Assembly: GCA_963667375.1 (NCBI GenBank)
Contig: OY763323.1
Location: forward strand, 1,736,001-1,800,000
DNA from: G963556115 sp963667375
GTDB taxonomy: Bacteria; Planctomycetota; SZUA-567
DNA length: 64,000 nucleotides
Reading direction: 5' to 3'
A program made the position numbers and the translations under genes. Below are positions 61,765 through 64,000 of this stretch, piece by piece. Below the pieces are notes generated by a model that searched no databases, had not been told where the DNA came from, and worked only from the letters and a program-made list of their open reading frames with translations. The stretch's first letter is position 1. The number at the start of each line of letters is the position of its first letter.

Positions 61765-62598
61765 ATGTTGAATTTTAAAGTTGATGAACAGAAGTGTACC
61801 AGTTGTGGTGTCTGTGTTGCTGAATGTCCGACCCGCATAATAAAATTTTCTGAAAATACTAATATCCCCGAGATTGCGGCCGATGCTGAAACTAGCTGCA
61901 TGCAGTGCGAGCATTGCTTCGCAATTTGCCCGACAGGGGCGGTTTCAATCTTCAATCTTGATCCTAAGCGGGACGGTATAGAACTGGATGTTAATACACT
62001 GCCGACAGCTGAAAATATGGAAGCACTGGTGAGAGGCAGACGGAGTATTCGTCATTATCTGCAGAAAAATGTTGACCGGCAATTACTGGAACATCTTCTG
62101 CAGGCTACTTTCAATGCGCCGACGGCGGTAAATAATTCAGCTTTGAGATTTGATGTGATCGCTGATATTGAGAGTATGAATGATATCAGATCCAGTATTA
62201 TGGCTGATCTGATTGCGTATACTGACGAGAAAGAGCTTCCTCCTGCCTGTGCGTATCTCAATAATGCGATAAAGCCGTGGACCAATCATGGGGTAGATAT
62301 GATTTTCCGTACTGCTCCACATGCGCTTATTGTTTCTGCAGCCGCTGATAATCATTTTTCAAGTATTGTGGACGTAAGTATTGCGCTGAGTTATTTTGAA
62401 TTTCTGGCACAGGCAAATGGCATCGGTACCGTCTGGTGTGGAATGCTCAAACAGTGTTTAGAACTTTTCCCAAAATATAAGGAAAAGCTGATTCAGCCTG
62501 GAGGCGGTGATTATTATTGTATGCTCTTTGGCTATCCCGATATTAATTTTGCGCGGACGGTAAAGCGTGAGCGTCTGGCAAAGATACGTTATCTGTAA
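61765..62598 (+). CDS. Ferredoxin-nitroreductase fusion protein
   Basis: 277 residues. Two [4Fe-4S] clusters at the N-terminus: CTSCGVCVAECPT and CMQCEHCFAICPTGAV, about residues 10-60. The FMN nitroreductase domain follows (about 85-275): VRGRRSIRHYLQKNVDRQLLEHLLQ with FNAPTAVNNSALRF, then IDVSIALSYFEFLAQANGIGTVWCG. It would pass electrons from the clusters to FMN; the substrate is unknown. The region upstream is 130 bases, the end is a bidirectional terminator. This architecture is common in anaerobes or facultative bacteria. Confidence 0.92.
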   Translation: MLNFKVDEQKCTSCGVCVAECPTRIIKFSENTNIPEIAADAETSCMQCEHCFAICPTGAVSIFNLDPKRDGIELDVNTLPTAENMEALVRGRRSIRHYLQKNVDRQLLEHLLQATFNAPTAVNNSALRFDVIADIESMNDIRSSIMADLIAYTDEKELPPACAYLNNAIKPWTNHGVDMIFRTAPHALIVSAAADNHFSSIVDVSIALSYFEFLAQANGIGTVWCGMLKQCLELFPKYKEKLIQPGGGDYYCMLFGYPDINFARTVKRERLAKIRYL

Positions 62599-62623
62599 AT
62601 GGTAATTGCTACAATTTATTTAT

Positions 62624-62662
62624 AAAAAAGCAGAGAATCAGATTATGATTCTCTGCTTTTTT
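62624..62662. terminator. Bidirectional terminator between nitroreductase and methyltransferase genes
   Basis: A 17-base perfect stem (AAAAAAGCAGAGAATCA) with a five-base loop, T-runs on both strands. Confidence 0.9.
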
Positions 62663-62687
62663 CATGACTGTCATCGTAAGAAGTTTG

Positions 62688-63860
62688 TCAGTCTTTACTG
62701 CCGCGGTATAACTCGTATTTCAGCAGGCGACAGTCAATATTACCGTTAAAGAATTCAAAGCGCCTACTGGCGTGCAGACCGATGAGTTTTCCCAGGTCAA
62801 GGTTGCCGGTGAAAACAAATCCTGTATTTCCGGTACAGGACTGCTTGAGCCAGTCTCCGATACGTTTATACTCTCCCTTGAGCGTTGCTATTTCACCAAG
62901 TCGTTCTCCATATTCGGGATTAAGAATAATGATGCCTGGTTTTTCCGCAGGTATTCTGGTGGCGCTGAAATCGCATTCTGTAAATTCAATCATATCTTCG
63001 ACCCCTGCCGTACGGGCATTCAGCTGTGCGGCTCTGATTGCATTCGGGTCGTGATCACTTGCGATAATTGGTGGAAAAATCTCTTTATTGCGGCGGGCAC
63101 TCAGCGCTGCGTCACGGACCTGAGTGTAGAAATCTTCCTGATAGCCCTGCAGGTGCTGGAAACAGAAATTATCGCGGTGCAGCTGCGGGTACGCCCCTTT
63201 GGCCAGCAGTGCCGCTTCGATAGCCAAAGTGCCGCTGCCGCACATCGGATTAATGAATGGCCCGGTGCCGGTATAACCGCTGGCACGTATAATGGCGGCT
63301 GCAAGGGTCTCACGCAGCGGGGCGGTATGCGGATTTTTACGGTAACCGCGGTCTGAGAGTTTTCTGCCGCTGGTATTGATATAAATCCAGACGTTTTCCT
63401 TGTACCAGTTTAGAGTTATTACAATCCGGTGTCGATCCTTACCGGAATCCGGTCTTGCTCCGGTCTGAGATTTGATTTTATCAACTATGGCATCTTTCAG
63501 TTTCAGACTTGGATATCTGGTGTCATTTATGCTGTCTGTATTAATATTGGAGGTTATACTGAAGTAGCTGTCATTCGGGATAATTCCATGCCAGGGGAGA
63601 GCCAGTGCTTCCTTATATAGTTCATCAGCATTTGTAGCTTTGAATTTTTTGAGCAGGTATAGAATATTATAGGCTATGCGGCTGTTCAGGTTGAGCTCGA
63701 TACAGTCGAGAAGATTACCCTCAAGTTCTACTCCGGTTTTGTGGGTCTGTATTATTTTATAGCGCTTCTCTTCAAGCTCGGCTGTAAGCCATGGAACAAG
63801 CCCTTTTTCGCAGGTTGCCTGAATCGTGCTTTTACGGTGAAAATCCATCTGGTTATCCAA
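62688..63860 (-). CDS. THUMP-domain class I RNA methyltransferase (RlmL/YcbY N-terminal type)
   Basis: 390 residues. SAM-dependent enzyme, probably methylating a guanine or adenine in 23S rRNA. N-terminal THUMP domain (about 15-160): ATCEKGLVPWLTAELEEKRY, YFSITSNINTDSIN. The catalytic part (about 165-385) has HRIVITLNWYKENVWIYINTSG, PLRETLAAAIIRASGY, GTGPFINPMCGSGTLAIEAALLAKG, then the SAM-binding ASDHDPNAIRAAQLNARTAG. The motif IV is NPEYGERLGE where NPPYGERL is normal, so the catalytic loop differs. The C-terminal part (RlmK) of E. coli RlmKL is absent, as in most bacteria. Convergent with the nitroreductase gene. Confidence 0.88.
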   Translation of the reverse strand: MDNQMDFHRKSTIQATCEKGLVPWLTAELEEKRYKIIQTHKTGVELEGNLLDCIELNLNSRIAYNILYLLKKFKATNADELYKEALALPWHGIIPNDSYFSITSNINTDSINDTRYPSLKLKDAIVDKIKSQTGARPDSGKDRHRIVITLNWYKENVWIYINTSGRKLSDRGYRKNPHTAPLRETLAAAIIRASGYTGTGPFINPMCGSGTLAIEAALLAKGAYPQLHRDNFCFQHLQGYQEDFYTQVRDAALSARRNKEIFPPIIASDHDPNAIRAAQLNARTAGVEDMIEFTECDFSATRIPAEKPGIIILNPEYGERLGEIATLKGEYKRIGDWLKQSCTGNTGFVFTGNLDLGKLIGLHASRRFEFFNGNIDCRLLKYELYRGSKD

Positions 63861-64000
63861 TTTTGGCTAAAGGTACAGAGATAAGTGTTCTGTCTGTTAA
63901 TAAGACATATTTTAAGTAATTATAAGGATAATCAGCCTATTGTACACAGTAAATGAGGCAGGTTATTCAAGATTCAGAATTTTTCGCAGTGTCTGGTACA

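Noticed and set aside
1..64000. CRISPR array
   Set aside because: No regularly spaced direct repeats of 25-40 bases and no cas gene found anywhere.

Overview
The window comes from a Gram-negative bacterium with lipoproteins, an exosortase/PEP-CTERM system, sigma-28 with its anti-sigma factor, and a chemoreceptor. Exosortase plus a large TPR protein, a GcvPA-type glycine decarboxylase and an otherwise ordinary aerobic-style gene set fit the PVC group (Lentisphaerota/Kiritimatiellota-like). That placement is inferred from gene content only and is tentative.

Positions 1-13080 are a mobile genomic island. It is visibly more AT-rich than the rest, all its large genes are on the + strand with short gaps or overlaps, and it ends at a 26-base copy of the 3' end of a tRNA (probably tRNA-Ser, including CCA) followed by the tRNA terminator. 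In order it carries the C-terminal part of a type I specificity subunit (hsdS), a small protein with an RHIM-like motif and a hydrophobic C-terminus, a small zinc-ribbon protein, an unrecognised helical protein, hsdM, a large nuclease-like gene cut in two by an IS3-family element, a GIY-YIG/DUF4357 protein, an endonuclease/exonuclease/phosphatase-fold protein, a DUF2779 nuclease-like protein and a 53-residue ORF on the opposite strand next to the attachment site. No hsdR or integrase is in the window; both may lie to the left.

Positions 13081-29300 are chromosome backbone with a DUF1254/DUF1214 protein, a membrane protein, a MarR regulator with an operator over its own promoter, a MATE exporter, a secreted protein, fliA-flgM, and a protein-sorting cluster (large TPR protein, exosortase fused to an EpsI-like domain, P-domain PEP-CTERM substrate), then murJ.

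Positions 29300-38700 hold rplM-rpsI, metK, a single-domain response regulator, an FKBP isomerase, a 45-residue cysteine-rich lipoprotein, transketolase and a ribokinase-family kinase. Positions 38700-45060 are an alpha-glucoside uptake and breakdown operon (ABC ATPase, GH13 glucosidase, binding protein, two permeases). Positions 45270-50840 carry argB-argD-argF, rph, rdgB and a ROK glucokinase; lepA follows.

Positions 53800-64000 hold a chemoreceptor, a thioredoxin-like lipoprotein, a 36-residue basic protein, the glycine cleavage genes gcvT, gcvH and gcvPA (no gcvPB here), a ferredoxin-nitroreductase and a convergent THUMP-type RNA methyltransferase. Most transcription units end in clear hairpin terminators, which define the operon boundaries well.
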